A stretch of DNA of 64,000 bases from Porodaedalea pini (lineage: Eukaryota > Basidiomycota > Agaricomycetes > Hymenochaetales > Hymenochaetaceae): contig NBAY01000004.1 in assembly GCA_002794775.1 (NCBI GenBank), positions 1,054,001 to 1,118,000 on the forward strand, read 5' to 3'. A program made the translations under genes and the position numbers. The notes below the pieces were generated by a model. That model ran no database searches, was not told where the DNA came from, and saw only the letters and a program-made list of their open reading frames with translations. Below, in pieces: positions 10,326 through 22,555 of this stretch (within the stretch, counting starts at the first letter, position 1; each line of letters begins with the position of its first letter).

Positions 10326-12640
10326 CTCGCGAGTACCTCCTGTATATGTGCAGCCAACTTTTGGTCAGTAATTTTACGGAGGTGGAAGGTGAGGGAAGGA
10401 ACGTTACTTTACTCGAAAACACAAGTCTCAGGAGAATCCAATCCTCCCGCTTCTTCACTTTCCTTCCTTCCTACAGGCAGGATCAAGAACGGGGCGAACG
10501 AAACGAAGACGAGCGAGTTGGATCGGATATCAATAAACCCTGTATACGACACCACAGCCATGCAGAGCCGAAGCCAAAGCCAAGACGCGCAAACAAGCAA
10601 AAAGATGTCAACTTCAAGACTCCATCGTCGCGGGCATCACGCTGGCAGTCCTTCCATCTGGTCGGACCGCGCCACGCCGTTCCCCAAGGGAAACAAAGAG
10701 AAAAGAACGAAAGCAGAAGAGACGAGGACGTACATAAGAATAAACAGCGGCGTCGACTGTCAATGTTAAATTTCTTTTTTCCCCTCCTTCTTGCGCGCGA
10801 TCGAGCAGTGCGTACGACGTCGATGATGATATGAAAGGCGATTAGCGTGCACTTCGCCCAAGAAGAGATGGCAGCTAGGCCTAGATAAACAGATAGATAT
10901 GAAACGCAATCGGTGTTCTTGAGTCGAGAAGGTCTGGAGTGCAGAACGAGGATGAGGTCAAGGCGAAGGTATAGTCGAGTGAAGTAGACAACAGCTAGAT
11001 GTGCTGGGCGTGCGGGAGGAGGAGGAGGAAGTGGTCGTCCGGGAAAAGAGGCGACTTGGAGTCGGAAGTACTGCAAGTAAATTGGGAGCGCTATGTATGT
11101 AAAACCGTGTCATATTCACGCGAGCGCTACCGTGACCCTGCTATCCTATCCTCATCTCTTGTATTTCTCCCAGTTCTTTCGTTCTTTTTACCATGATACA
11201 TATAACTGCTTTACGAGCCATGGCTCAACGAGCAGCCTTCCAACCAGCCCAGTCAAAGTCTCTCCGTTGTTTCTTTTTATTTTATTTCTATTTCTATTTC
11301 TATTTTTATTTTTGTTTTGGAATGACACGGCACGTGCCCGAAGCATCAATCACGCCGCGCCCGGATTGGCTGATGATCACAGCCTGGCAACGAAAAAAGC
11401 GTCGCCGCCGTTTCATCTCCCACTCCATTCGGCCCGTCTCCGTCCAAACAAATAATATTATAAACAATCTGGTATTTGCATTCACACACATTGTTTGTTC
11501 GACGAGACTCGTGTCCCGCAGTTCTCTCAGCGTACGGGTCTCATGATCATGAAAAGCACACTGCACAAATACGTCGCAAGTTCCGCAATGTCCGGTCTCA
11601 ATCTGCCCATTGCGACCCTGACGAAGCAGCAGCCGCAACGCCGCCCTAACGACTACGACCTGCTCCGCCGACACAATCCCGGGGCCGTCTTAAAGCCACA
11701 TATAGCGACTACGTACCTGCGGCTGATCACGCTATGGTTAAAATTCGAGAGGACGATGCCAGTTCATTCTGGACTCCTAAAGCGCAGCGGCCGCCCAAGA
11801 ATCTGTAGACAATATGAAGACGAGTATATATAGCATCAGAGATTACATCGAAATGAAATCAAGATATAAGGGTAGTACGTACAGAATATTTGTTTCCGGT
11901 TTCTCGGACGGCCAGGTCGCACCTTTGGTCAGAACTCCGATAACATACAAACAGTTGGGGGCATATCGGACGAGAGCTGCTTCCGCCCGCTTGACGAGTG
12001 ATTGATATTGATATCGTTTTGATTGTTGCACAATGTCAGGCAACTCGAAGCTCGAGGTCGTGTATCATGCGTGCCAGATCCTCGCCAGTGGGATATATCG
12101 CAGTCCTTTGAAATTGAAGAGCATTTGCTTGAAAGCGAGGAGATGCACAATTTGTAGCTACATGCCTATGGATTTTGTGCATGGAAGGGAAGCAGGGGGT
12201 AACATACAGAGTCCGAGACTATCCTTCGTTGAATTCGAGAGCGACATAAACTGAAGTGCCCGCATCGGGAACGCGACAGTAGCAGCCAGTACCTTCAGAC
12301 ACCGAAGAGACACATGGTCTGCTCAAACACCTTCGTGGCTCTTGGCTCTATAGAATAGAAGCAGACACCCAGGCATGGGCGCCGTGATGAATACTTACGC
12401 GTAAAAAGCATGAGAAGAGACCTTGGTGTTCGAGTCCTCGTGCATCAAGGGTGATGCGAATACGAATGTGCACACTGCAGCACAGGATATGCATATACGG
12501 CCGAGACGAAAGGAGACTCGGAAAATGAGCGCGAAAACGAAGCTCAAAGTCTTCTTCAAGTTTACCCCGAAAATCGTCTAGGCGTTGTCTTGACGAGAAA
12601 GCTCCTGGTGACTGCAACGTTGTTTATTCTGCACTGCAGG
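10326..12640. other. Long intergenic region, promoter side of the Ser-rich gene
   Basis: About 2.3 kb upstream of the Ser-rich gene without a supportable gene. Visible are a pyrimidine-rich run with repeated TTTATTTC-like units at about 11275-11320 and an inverted CCAAT motif (GATTGGCT) near 11365. Several open frames exist here but none has codon bias, motifs or splice structure that convinces. Confidence 0.45.
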
Positions 12641-13220
12641 CTTCTTCTATCGAAATTCCTTTTGCTCTTTGTTCACCATGCGGCTCTGCTTGTTACAAAC
12701 TGGCAGATATACTTCAAGCCCTGCATACGAGCACATCGTAACAGTTGAAGATCATCACAAAATTTTGCATCAAATGATATACGCTTTTGGGAATGATAAT
12801 GACGCAGTAATGATCGGACCAGACTAAATTAGGTTATATGTAGCTTTAATGGGATGACAAGGCTTCCTAAAGGCTTATAAGCATGCATAATAATTGTGCA
12901 AGGTTGTAAGGGTAATTTAAGACTTTCCACAAGGATATAAGGGCATGAAATAGTTGTACATATGTTTCATGCAAATGTAATGTGCTGGAAAGTCTGTCAC
13001 TTCCATAATAAGCAAGGCATAAGTTTTGTGAGCGTCTCATATACTTGTGCAAGACTTTGGTGGTTATATACGATGCTTATAAGCATCTCTGCAAGTATTA
13101 CATGGAAAGTATAATTGCATTAAATACCTGAAGAACTATGTCGTATAACTACAATTGCATTAAATACATGAAGAACTATGCCATATAATTACAATGTATC
13201 CTATCCAATAATGAGTGATG
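12641..13220. repeat. AT-rich tail next to copy 1 of the unknown family
   Basis: AT-rich DNA made of recurring short words (acaaggct, cttataag, gcatgcat). It contains a roughly 44-bp near-perfect tandem duplication at about 13106-13195, built on ATTGCATTAAATAC(C/A)TGAAG. Similar AT-rich tracts flank copy 2 (32803-33399) and both DUF6698 loci (18540-18960, 53040-53700). Confidence 0.5.
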
Positions 13221-15990
13221 CTACAGCAGCGAGACAGGAATGTTACAGTGCATAGAGGGAATGCGATTGAAATATCGAACGAAGGTCTCAATGTAGAATG
13301 AGATCAAGGGACAGAAGTCCTTCACACTGGCACCTACGCTCGTGGGGAAGCCAGGCCACACCTTCAGAATGAGGAAAAGGGCCTCAACGGAGCCGTCATC
13401 CAATTGTTCTCCCCAGTACTCCCTTATCGGCTTCTGTATGTCAGGAATGACAGTGGTCGAGCCATCGGTGGTGCCGAGATAGATGCGGCTCAATAGAGCA
13501 TTCCGTTGCCAATGCTTGTCCATTGTCATGCGTTCGCGCGGCAGGATCAGTTGATCGAGCACATACAGCTCGTACCGGAATAAAAGCTCGGAAAGTTCCC
13601 ACTGGACTTCCATTTGAAGGACCTTGTTGCAGCCTATGCAGTCCGTTGAGACGGATTTACCGTGCCATACCTGCTGCTTAGTTCGATCGAACAGCTCCAA
13701 GTGGCGCTCGACACCGAACATGACCTTGATGGTCGCCTTGTCGGAAATTCGTTGCTGTTTCGTGGGAGGCAAGTTGCTCACATCTGGCATGTCACGATCA
13801 TGCGAAGAGAGAGAGATGTGACTGGCAGCCTGTCTGGATGGACTGGCATCTAGTACCAAAGGCATCCTGTTGTAGATGTGCTCTACGAATGGATCGGCGG
13901 TGTTCGGTGGGAGCGGCGTGGACTTCATGTAGTCACCGTGCATGATGGTCTTCCAGTCTCGCAGCCTGTGCCATATTGACTTGTTGAAGATGCCGCCTTT
14001 GAGGAGCATATCAATCAATGTAGGCCGTATACGGATGTAGTTGAGATAAAGATCCACCGTCTTTTCTGTGCTGGGGTGGATGAGCAGGAAAGGTAGAGGG
14101 AGTGGGTAGAGTGCAGCGTGGGTCTTGTTCTGGCCTATGGTGCCGAGTTTCGTCAGACTGCCCAACACGACCTTGTGGTACGAAGGCAGGTCCGGTCGAC
14201 CATCAACTCCGTTCGGTATGTGGAGGATACGAGCGTAGTTAATGTAAGGCTCGCTTTGCGCCTTCTGCTTCCCCTTGTTCTCCGCCTTTTCTTTCTCGGC
14301 CCTCTTCTTGAAGCTCTTCTTCTTCTTTGAAGGTACGTTCACCTGGGACGCTGTGTCAGTGGAAGGGACTGAAGACAAAGGTATTGAAGGAGGAGCCTGA
14401 GTGTGTTTCATAGCAGACAATGATGACGAAGGATGACTGAAAGCGGGAGCTCCGGGTTGATGATTCTGAAAGCCGTACATTTGCTCGAGGAGCTCGCTGA
14501 TGTCGTCTTCCACCATGAACTGACTCCTCGACAGATCTCGCAAATGCGCATCCAGTTGAAAGCTAAAGCCGTCATGAAGAGGCCTTCCTTTAAATTGGAA
14601 TAAGCTGCTTTCAATGTACTTCGACCATGGAACACAATCCCAGATGGCAAAAAATTTTCCATCTAACTGTTCATGCCGACAAATGAACCACACAGGTATA
14701 CCGATCCGATAGAGGTGGTTGACGATGGAGGGCTCGGTAGTGAATGCGCCGCGAACAGGCAGGATCTCTGTTTCATAGGATTGCTTCGACTTGATGCACG
14801 GCAGCACGACATTGAGGTACGTATGCAGCCCATGCAGTTTGAGAATGGAGCGCTGGATGTCGCATACAGTGAACAATGTCTGCTGCCAGCTGCTTTTCAG
14901 GAGGCAAAGGCGCTCGACTCCAAACTGGCCCGCTTGCAAGCACCACCTGTATGTCTTGTCCATTCCGTCATCGGACCCTTCTTGCCTGCATATCGAGCCA
15001 CTAGTTCGCGTTTTTGCCGCTATTAAGAGCAGTGCGGTTTCCAAATTGTCGATAAGTTCTCGACACAACTGGCCGACTTGCATCTGCGGTTCGTTGTCAT
15101 GCCAGTGCTCCTTGTTACCATCCTCATCGAGCAGGAGGACCTCCGTAAAGTCCTCAGACTCTTTGGGATCATACAAAGGAATGTCTACGACGAGAGAACA
15201 AAGGCGCACAAAGCTACCTGTGGTGTTATTCACATCGAACGGGATGCAAGCGTGATGGATGGAAGTTTTTGAGAAAAATTGAGGCCATCGGCTGTATTCA
15301 TGACCTCCCCAAAAGCCATCGACATGTTTGAGAACACCAAGTTTCTCATTCACTATTGGGTATTGCGGTACCCAGTTTGCGTTCAGACTTGAGATGACGT
15401 TCTTGTTATACTGCATATCCGCCAAAACTTGGGCATCTAGGGCTCGTACTGGGTATACACTCTCATCTGCGTGTGAATACTTTAGAATGCATTTCAGAAT
15501 CAGCAGCTCGCAAACGTACCGAGATCATGCATCTTTTTCAAAGGTAAGGAATTCTGTTGTTGTCCTTCGCTCCTCAAACGACGCTCATCGCCCCACGAGC
15601 CAGGCTCATTGCTCCATGAGCCAAGCTCTCCGTCCCACTGGTACGAGCCTTGCTCCTTGCGCCCCGAGCCTTGCTCCTTGCCCCCTGAGCCTTGCTCTTT
15701 GCCCCCCGAGCCTTGCTCTTTGCCCCCCGAGCCTTGCTCTTTGCCCCCCGAGCCTTGCTCTTTGCCCCCCGAGCCTTGCTCTTTGCCCCCGAGCCTTGCT
15801 CTTTGCCCCACGAGCGAAGCTCCCACTGGCCCGAGCCTTGCTCTTTGCCCCCCAAGCCTTGCTCTTTGCCCCCTGAGCCTTGCTCCTTGCCCCACGAGCC
15901 AAGCTCCCACTGGCACGAGCCTTGCTCTTCGCCCCACGAGCTATTCTCACCATTCGTACCATACCAAGAGTAATCACCTCCGCTTGACAT
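13221..15990 (-). CDS. Unknown-function repeat-family protein, copy 1
   Basis: Exon 2 (15466-13221) is one long frame. Exon 1 (15990-15520) starts MSSGGDYSWYGTNG, close to the start of copy 2 at 35725 (MSSGNGYSWGG). The two copies are collinear with near-identical blocks (NYIRIRPTLIDMLLKGGIF; MKSTPLPPNT; VRGAFTTEPS; GFQNHQPGAPAF). Exon 1 encodes an expanded 7-residue repeat (GGKEQGS) absent from copy 2. One C is missing at about 15786-15790, which breaks the frame; adding one base gives 472 nt, the same phase-1 boundary as copy 2, and about 905 residues. No catalytic motif is recognised. A Lys/Glu-rich linker (about 14260-14340) separates two conserved halves. Intact apart from that base. Confidence 0.7.
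15645..15937 (-). repeat. 21-bp coding minisatellite, about 14 units
   Basis: Head-to-tail units of 21 bp, plus-strand form GAGCCTTGCTCTTTGCCCCC plus C, start at 15645, 15666, 15687, 15708, 15729, 15750 and so on to 15917. The unit at 15771-15790 has only 20 bp (C5 instead of C6). On the minus strand each unit encodes GGKEQGS. Variant units GAGCCAAGCTCCCACTGG recur at 15812 and 15896, suggesting higher-order duplication. Confidence 0.9.
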
Positions 15991-17400
15991 CTTGAGATAG
16001 GTCTGTCACAAGTTACATGGTCGACAAAGGATTGAAATTTGGAGAACTTCGAGAAAGCCTTGATGTAGGATGAATCAGGATTGGACTGAAATGTCTTTGA
16101 AAACATTCGAGCCTTCAGCGCATTCAAACAAGCAACTTTCTATGACACACCTCGCAATTTCAATCTGCCTCTCCGCAGAGAAATCCTTGAAGTGTTGGGC
16201 CCTGAAGATGACGACCTTCAGCTCAGCAAATACAAATTGTAGCCGCTGAGATACACAAGACGGTTTGCTACTGCAGACCGTCGATGATATGTCCACGAGT
16301 ATGCACTAGGCTGACTCTTAGGGACTTCGTGATGGTCGGGTGGGTTCTTCGGGTGGTGGTAATGGGTTGATTGATGGTGGGAGGCAACTTGAAGTCGACA
16401 ACGAGAGCGGCAGTGGCGATGATCGACTTCGGACCGAGTCGTCACGTGCCGGAGTACGTGGGAACGCATGTGCGACTCGCGGCAATTGCTCCCAACTAGG
16501 CTCAGGCCCCACTGCCGCAAGCCTGACTCTCACACTGATGTCTCCCTCCCCCCTATCTCATTCTCTGCAACTGTAGCCCTTCGACCGTCCTCAATCTTTT
16601 ACTTGACCATGACCAAGCACACGCTCAACGGCCAGATTACAAGTAGTAGGTGCAATCATGCTACCTTGCTAGACTGAGCTTGCGAAACGGCACGGACCAC
16701 CGCTCAGGTTTGGTAAGTAATTGTTTCCTTTTCTTTCTGCAGTGTCAATAACTCATGGGCTTTGTTACTTGCGTGAGCGTCTGCGTACCGCTTGAACGAC
16801 TGACACACCAAGGATCAGTGACACATCGGGGATCAGCGATGTTATCCTCCAGTGGATCATTTTCCCATCCATTGACAACGAGTCGACACAGCCAGATAAT
16901 GATCACAAAGACTTATGTGGATTTGAGAACGAGACACTCGCAAAGCTCCTGGCCCCCGCAGAGGTTCAGCCGCTCACTCCAGAGTAAGTACTTTGAGATA
17001 ATCCTCTAGTGGATCGTTTTCCCATCCGTTGATATGAGTCAACAACAGCAGCTGTTGTAGCAAGCCATGATATGGACTTCGTGCATTACCCAACAAGTTT
17101 GAGCACTAGAACTCAAGAAAGAGGTCCATATACTAAAACATATCATATTGCTTTACCGGCTGACCATCGACAGCCAGATCAAGCAAATACTGGGATCTGA
17201 GCTTTCTGGGATCAGGACGGGATTTCTCGCTGTCTCGAGCCTTCTTTCACCTTGTCTTTCAACAAGTGCTCCCAGGCTCGATAGCAACCGCTGTCATAGT
17301 ATAGCCAACCCTGCCGTCGTCGCCAGCCTAGTGCATGCGATAGGTGGGGTGGAGTATGCAGTACCGCAAACTATAGTTAGCGGTGCTGTTTTTTGATAGG
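15991..17400. repeat. 5' flank of copy 1, shared in part with copy 2
   Basis: The upstream side of copy 1 shares patches with the upstream side of copy 2. GCACTAGGCTGACTCTTAGG at about 16303 matches 35920, and CTAGTGC(A/C)TGC followed by AGGTGGGGTGGAG at about 17328 matches 36452. A near repeat lies inside (TCCTCCAGTGGATC at 16849 and TCCTCTAGTGGATC at 17001, each followed by a TTTTCCCATCC core). CACGTG occurs at about 16443 and 36053. The duplicated unit therefore includes promoter DNA. Confidence 0.6.
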
Positions 17401-17900
17401 GTGAAGGATGCGCATCAAACATACATTGTCATGTCAGGTGAGATATTATGATTGATTCAAAAAGAGGTGCGTACTATTCTTTCTTCTGTCTTTCTGTGAT
17501 CTGAGCTTTCTGTGATCAGTACGCTGGCTTCTTCCTCTTGTCCTCGTTTATCTGTTTACTTTACTCATTTGCAGTACTGCAGTGGACATCTTCGTCAGCA
17601 AGGGACACTACCTTGCTAGAGCATATGAACCATAGACTAGCCTGCAACAAATTCTAAACAAAGGTATTCCTAACGCAAAGCTTAGCCCTGCTGAATTACA
17701 ACAAATCACTGATCCACCTTGAACAAAAGAAGACATACTCATGCCTTCCCTATCACATCATTGCTTATTTATATTACATACTTTCTAGATATCTAGCTTT
17801 GTTGCGTGCGGACAGGGCCACGGTAACAAACAAAAAAGGAGTTACCCATGAACTTGATGGCAATCATAGCTGAGTCTTTGCCTTCAAAAATGGTTTGTAG

Positions 17901-18436
17901 GCCTATAAACACATCTTTACGGTGCCTTCTTCTGCTAACTCAGGTCCCGCTGTCAAAGGCTCAAGGTGTACAAAAATAGGTAATGCAGAGATCCATGGTA
18001 TGACCGAAGTCACTCCAGGATCACTTGCATACGTTACTGTCCAGGTATTTTATTTGTTTCACGGTTTGCGCGTATATAATACTGAAAAATGTATTACTAC
18101 CAGGTCTACTTTGCTCTTAGCGCAAGGCTCCATTTTTCTACGTCGAGTGCTCCAGAAATACCCGAGATGTTTAATGGTATTATTCAATTGTTCAGGTCTG
18201 ACGTCCCACATGTCAAGAGGTACACTGCTGAGCTATTGATTTGGTGGAATTGGTACGTTCATCTGCGTCTATGTGATATTATGGTCCCTTACTAACCCTT
18301 ACTCAGAATTATCTTTCCGAATACCCAAGCGGCAACTGATCCTCATGACCTAGGTGCCATAGCTGATATTGAAGACTTCTATCGAGACTGGATCGAGGGT
18401 GAGGAGGACAATGAAGAGGAAGAGGACAATGTATGA
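17901..18436 (+). pseudogene. DUF6698 fragment, 5'-truncated and stop-bearing
   Basis: Three exons (17901-18044, 18104-18252, 18307-18436) encode only the C-terminal third of the protein complete at 51489-53038. They carry AYKHIFT, then NAEIHGMTEVTPGSLAYVTVQ, then VYFALS ... YTAELLIWWN, then IIFPN and an acidic tail. No upstream exons are found. At the last junction the split codon reads TG|A, a stop, where the intact copy has CG|T for Arg; a C-to-T change in CG|A explains it. A truncated, decayed copy of a multi-copy family. Confidence 0.75.
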
Positions 18437-18539
18437 ATTTTGATTGAAATTTCCGCTCACATTCAATCCGATACCATCCATCTTGAACAGCTATTTCTAT
18501 TTTCCCTATCGTTGGTCGCATATTGTTATGTGCTATTTC

Positions 18540-18960
18540 AATTTCATTCTATTCCAATACTTCCATCTAATTGTCATCCACGACAACTGCTGCTAAGTGA
18601 GCTATAACTATTATACACATGAGAACCGACAGTGCGCATCACCATCAATTAGAAAGCATTATAAGTAATTTCTTGCTTTTATAACTCCGACAACTCTTCC
18701 GCCGCCTTGTAATCCTGACTTTAGAATTTATTTAATTATATATAAGTCTGCAATACTTCTGCTAACTTATACTCTATTGAAAGTCTTATCATGTATTAAA
18801 ATCTCTCATAAGTGTTTTGATATATTATAATTTGGTATGACTGTTATGCTTTTTGGTAAGTATTATGGTGGATTGTAAGATGGAGTTCAGATTTTATTGC
18901 TCTATAATTATGCCCGAAATGATTATATGTATTACATGTCTTTTAAGACTTATAATTGAA
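18540..18960. repeat. AT-rich tail downstream of the DUF6698 fragment
   Basis: AT-rich tract with recurrent TTATAA and AAGTCT-type words, resembling the tracts next to the other repeat-family genes. No ORF of note. Confidence 0.45.
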
Positions 18961-19175
18961 TATAATTAGTTATAATACTCTGCAGATTTTTGTGATGATG
19001 TCGCAGAATGCAAAAAGTGTGCGTCACGATCAGCGCGTAAGCCCCAGTGCGTGCCGCGGTGCCTGTGACATCAGGTTTCGTCGTGTTCAGCTCGCGTGCC
19101 CAATTAGACCACCTCCTCTTCTTCTGAGTCTTCACCTCTTGCACAACGACTTCGACGACGATTACAACAACGACC

Positions 19176-21938
19176 ATGGCGCCCTCCCCCGCCAGCGCCC
19201 CGGAAGTCGATCTCATCCTCGTCTTCCGCGCCGCGAACACGGACCCCACGCGCAAGTTCTTTTCGAAGCAGGAGGCGCGTGAGGACGCTGAGGCGGCCGA
19301 GGCAGAGTATACGCGCTTGCTGGAGACCCTGCGTGAGGCGGGCCTGCGCGCGAGTGGGAAGCGCGGCCAGAAGAACGGGCAAGTGCTTGTTTTCGTGTCG
19401 GCGCCGGCGGCGAGGCTCGCGAAACTCGTGCAGCGCGAACGGTGCGTAGCGGACGAAAGTCTTTCGCTCGGCTCAAACAAACAACTCATGTTTTTACTTC
19501 TTCTTCTTGTGGTTCCAGATATACGGATTTCCTGCGTGGTCTCCCCGCGTCGGAGCTCATCATGCAGGACTCCTCCGCGCTGTCGGACCCCTCGACGCTC
19601 TCGCCGGCCGACCGGCTGCGCATTGTCTATGAATTCGTCACTTCCACGCGCCACGACGGCGGGCTCGGCGTCGTCCCTGGGAGCGCGGAGTGGACGCGCG
19701 TGGAGAGCGTCCTCGCGCTACACGACCACGAGTTCAACGACATGTGGCTGCGCAGCTGGACGCGCCGCCGAGTCGGCTTCGGGATTGACAAAGGCGAGTT
19801 GGATAAAATCAAAGACCAGGTGCATTTCTGTTCTTCCGTTATCCAATTCATGAGTACATACTTAATGATACATCATATTTGTAACAGTTCGGCGAAGCCG
19901 TCGCGCTCTATTTTGCTTTCCTCTCCTCCTACACCTCGTCCCTCCTGTACATCGCCGCGCTCGGCATAGGCTTTTACCTCCTGCGCATGCCCTACTCCGC
20001 CATCTACTCCACGCTCCTCGTCCTCTGGTCCATCTTCTTCGTCGAGTTCTGGCGCATCCGCGAGCGCACCTTGTCCGTGCGCTGGAGCACGCGCGGCTCC
20101 TTCCGCGTCGAGCGCCGGCGCGCGCAGTACACGGACGCCGGCGGCAAGGGACTCAAGTTCCCGTGGTGGAAGCGCGATTTCCGCATTTTTGCGAGTTTGC
20201 CTGTTATTTTATTGTTTGCGGCGGCGCTTGCGGCGTTGTTGACGGGGATTTTTATCTTTGAGGCGTTTGTGACGCAGTTGTACACTGGGCCGGGGCAGAA
20301 AATTATAGTAAGCAAGCCCAGACTATCGAAATTTCTCAATATTTGACAATCATTTGAAAGTCCTTCAGCCCTACTTTACTGTTCGTTGCGCTGGTCCCAC
20401 GACTCCTTCAAGTCTATCAATCATACGCGATGAGGCTCACGGACTGGGAAAATCACGCACATCAATCAACATACGAATCTTCACTCACCCTCAAAACCTT
20501 CGCACTCTCTGCGGTCGTAGCATACCTCGGGCTGGCTCTCTCCGCTTTCGTGTACATGCCTTTCGGCGAGCAGCTCATGGCGAGCGTCTCGCGCACGCTC
20601 TTCGCAACGAGCGCCGCTGTTGGCGCACAAGCGACGCGCGCCGCGGACTTCATCAACACAACCGCCGGGTCTGCCACTGAAAAGAACGTGGAGGGTTCAT
20701 CGTCTATGCTCGGTAGCCTCCTTGGGAGTGCGAATGGCAAGAAGTTTAGTGTTTGGGCGAATGGCGCGAAGACGGACCCTGCGCGACTGCAGAATCAGAT
20801 GTTCGCGTACACGGTGACACAGCAGGCGATTGGGACGTTCACAGAGGTCGGGCTGCCGTTCATTATGCGCAAGGTTGATGCATGGCGCTCGGGGTCTTCG
20901 AAGTCTGGTGCAGGCGTAGGCGCCGGGTCCGGGAGCACGTCCGCCGGCGGGTCCCAGACTATGACTGCGGATGGAGCGAAGAAGGTCAATAATGGGAAGC
21001 GTGTGGTGTTTGAGGACGAGGATGGCGGTGGGCGGGACGAGCGCGAGTTCTTGGCTCGCGTGCGTCATGAGGTTGCCTTGCCTGCATATACGCTTTTCGC
21101 AGATTATAGCGAGATGGTCACGCAGTTTGGGTATGTCTCGCTGTGGAGCACGATCTGGCCGCTTGCACCTGGTAAGACTACACCGTTGGTTGGAAGATAC
21201 ATGGTATTAACTAGGTTTATTCGTAGTGATGGCGCTGTTAAATAATTGGCTTGAGCTGCGTAGTGATGCGTTCAAGATCTCGACGCAGTGTAGGAGGCCG
21301 CTGCCCTTCCGAACGGACACTATTGGACCGTGGTTGGACACAATGGTCTGTGATCTTCCTTTAACTTACAGATAACATATACTTATTCATAAAACGCTTA
21401 TCCACAGAGCTTCATCGCCTGGCTCTCCGCACTCACTAACGCCGCACTCGTCTACCTCTTCCGACCAGACCACTTCTCGTCTCCATCCGACTCTTCCTCC
21501 GTCCTCACCGGCAGCGCCATCAACATGTCCACATCCTCCGCCTCCACACCTCCCGACGTGAACCCGACGTTCCACATCAACCCCTATACCGCCCACACCT
21601 CGCTGCTCCTCCCTGCCGCACTCGTCGCTCTCGGCGCGAGCCATGCGCACGCGGCGGTGCGCCTGCTCGTGCGGCACGTGCTTGAGCGCGCGCTGTGGCG
21701 CGGGAGCGAGGCGGCGGAGCGCGTGGAGAGGAGCGACCGGGCGGTGAAGGGGTGGTATTTGCGGAGTTTAGGCGTGGAGGATGTGGAGGGGGAGAAGGAG
21801 AGGCTTGGTCGGGCGGATGCGGGGATGCAGAAGGATGCGGTGCCGGTGAAGGAGGGAGGGGACCTGGAGGACGCGACGGGCTTTTGGACCCGCGATGAAG
21901 GGATGGAGGAGATTCGGAGGGCGGTGAAGGATGCGTAA
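19176..21938 (+). CDS. TMEM16/anoctamin family membrane protein (Ist2-like scramblase)
   Basis: Six exons (19176-19441, 19519-19819, 19888-20307, 20361-21171, 21227-21345, 21408-21938) give 815 residues. The N-terminal cytosolic alpha/beta domain includes RIVYEFVTSTRHDGGLG and HDHEFNDMWLRSW. The membrane part opens FGEAVALYFAFLSSY and continues through several hydrophobic helices, with family landmarks MRLTDWENHAH, VTQQAIGTFTEVGLPF, FGYVSLWSTIWPLAP and NNWLELRSDAFKI. Fungal members (Ist2, afTMEM16, nhTMEM16) are Ca2+-activated lipid scramblases or ER-plasma membrane tethers; which applies here is not shown by sequence. An acidic linker (FEDEDGGGRDERE) sits before the later helices. Confidence 0.9.
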
Positions 21939-22555
21939 ACTGAACGAACGAACGAGCCAGTACGGCGCGAAGGGTATCGACGAGGAGGGAAAAAACGAAC
22001 TCAAAAGCAGGTCCCTAATCCCCCGACTAATGAATGATTCACGACGAGCATGTACAGCATGCATGCACAATACACGTTTCTCTATTTCCGCAACTACATC
22101 TACGAGTCTGCTTTCTTTGCCTCATACGTGATAGCTTCCACAGTACGCTTTTCCTTCTATTATCTCTAGCTCTATTGTACACACGCATTTGCACATGCTA
22201 ACGATTAAATCATTCTCGTTGCATGCCATATCATCTCGTGGTCCACAGACCCGAAATTTGCAAGAAGTACTAGTGTCGGGCACCTGTGCGTGCGATGTGG
22301 CGTTCGGGCATTGACACCGCAATTTGATTTTGAATTCACTTTGTAGGTCCAAATGTGTGTAGAAGGGCTTTCTTTACATTGATGTGCTCAGAAGTAGTTA
22401 TCCATTAATATTCAGGTCCCAGACTCGTCAACTCAGACTCAGTCAGCAACGAAAGTGTATAAAGCAATAGACGAGAAAGCAAAGATTCTAGATGAGGTGG
22501 TATTGCTATGATAACCCTTTTTTTTTCCGGATGCAAGAAAATCCATACAGTCCGC
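21939..22555. other. Intergenic, convergent 3' ends
   Basis: Between the ends of the TMEM16 gene and ArgJ. Nothing coding supported. Confidence 0.5.

Noticed and set aside
10483..11076. 197-codon minus-strand frame upstream of the Ser-rich gene
   Set aside because: Composition looks like untranslated DNA, no motif and no splice context; likely 5' UTR or promoter.
12380..12460. tRNA-like B box (GTTCGAGTCC) near 12428
   Set aside because: No matching A box or cloverleaf arms at the right distance on either strand.
15645..15937. CRISPR-array appearance of regularly spaced repeats
   Set aside because: Repeats are head to tail with no unique spacers, in a eukaryotic exon; it is a minisatellite.
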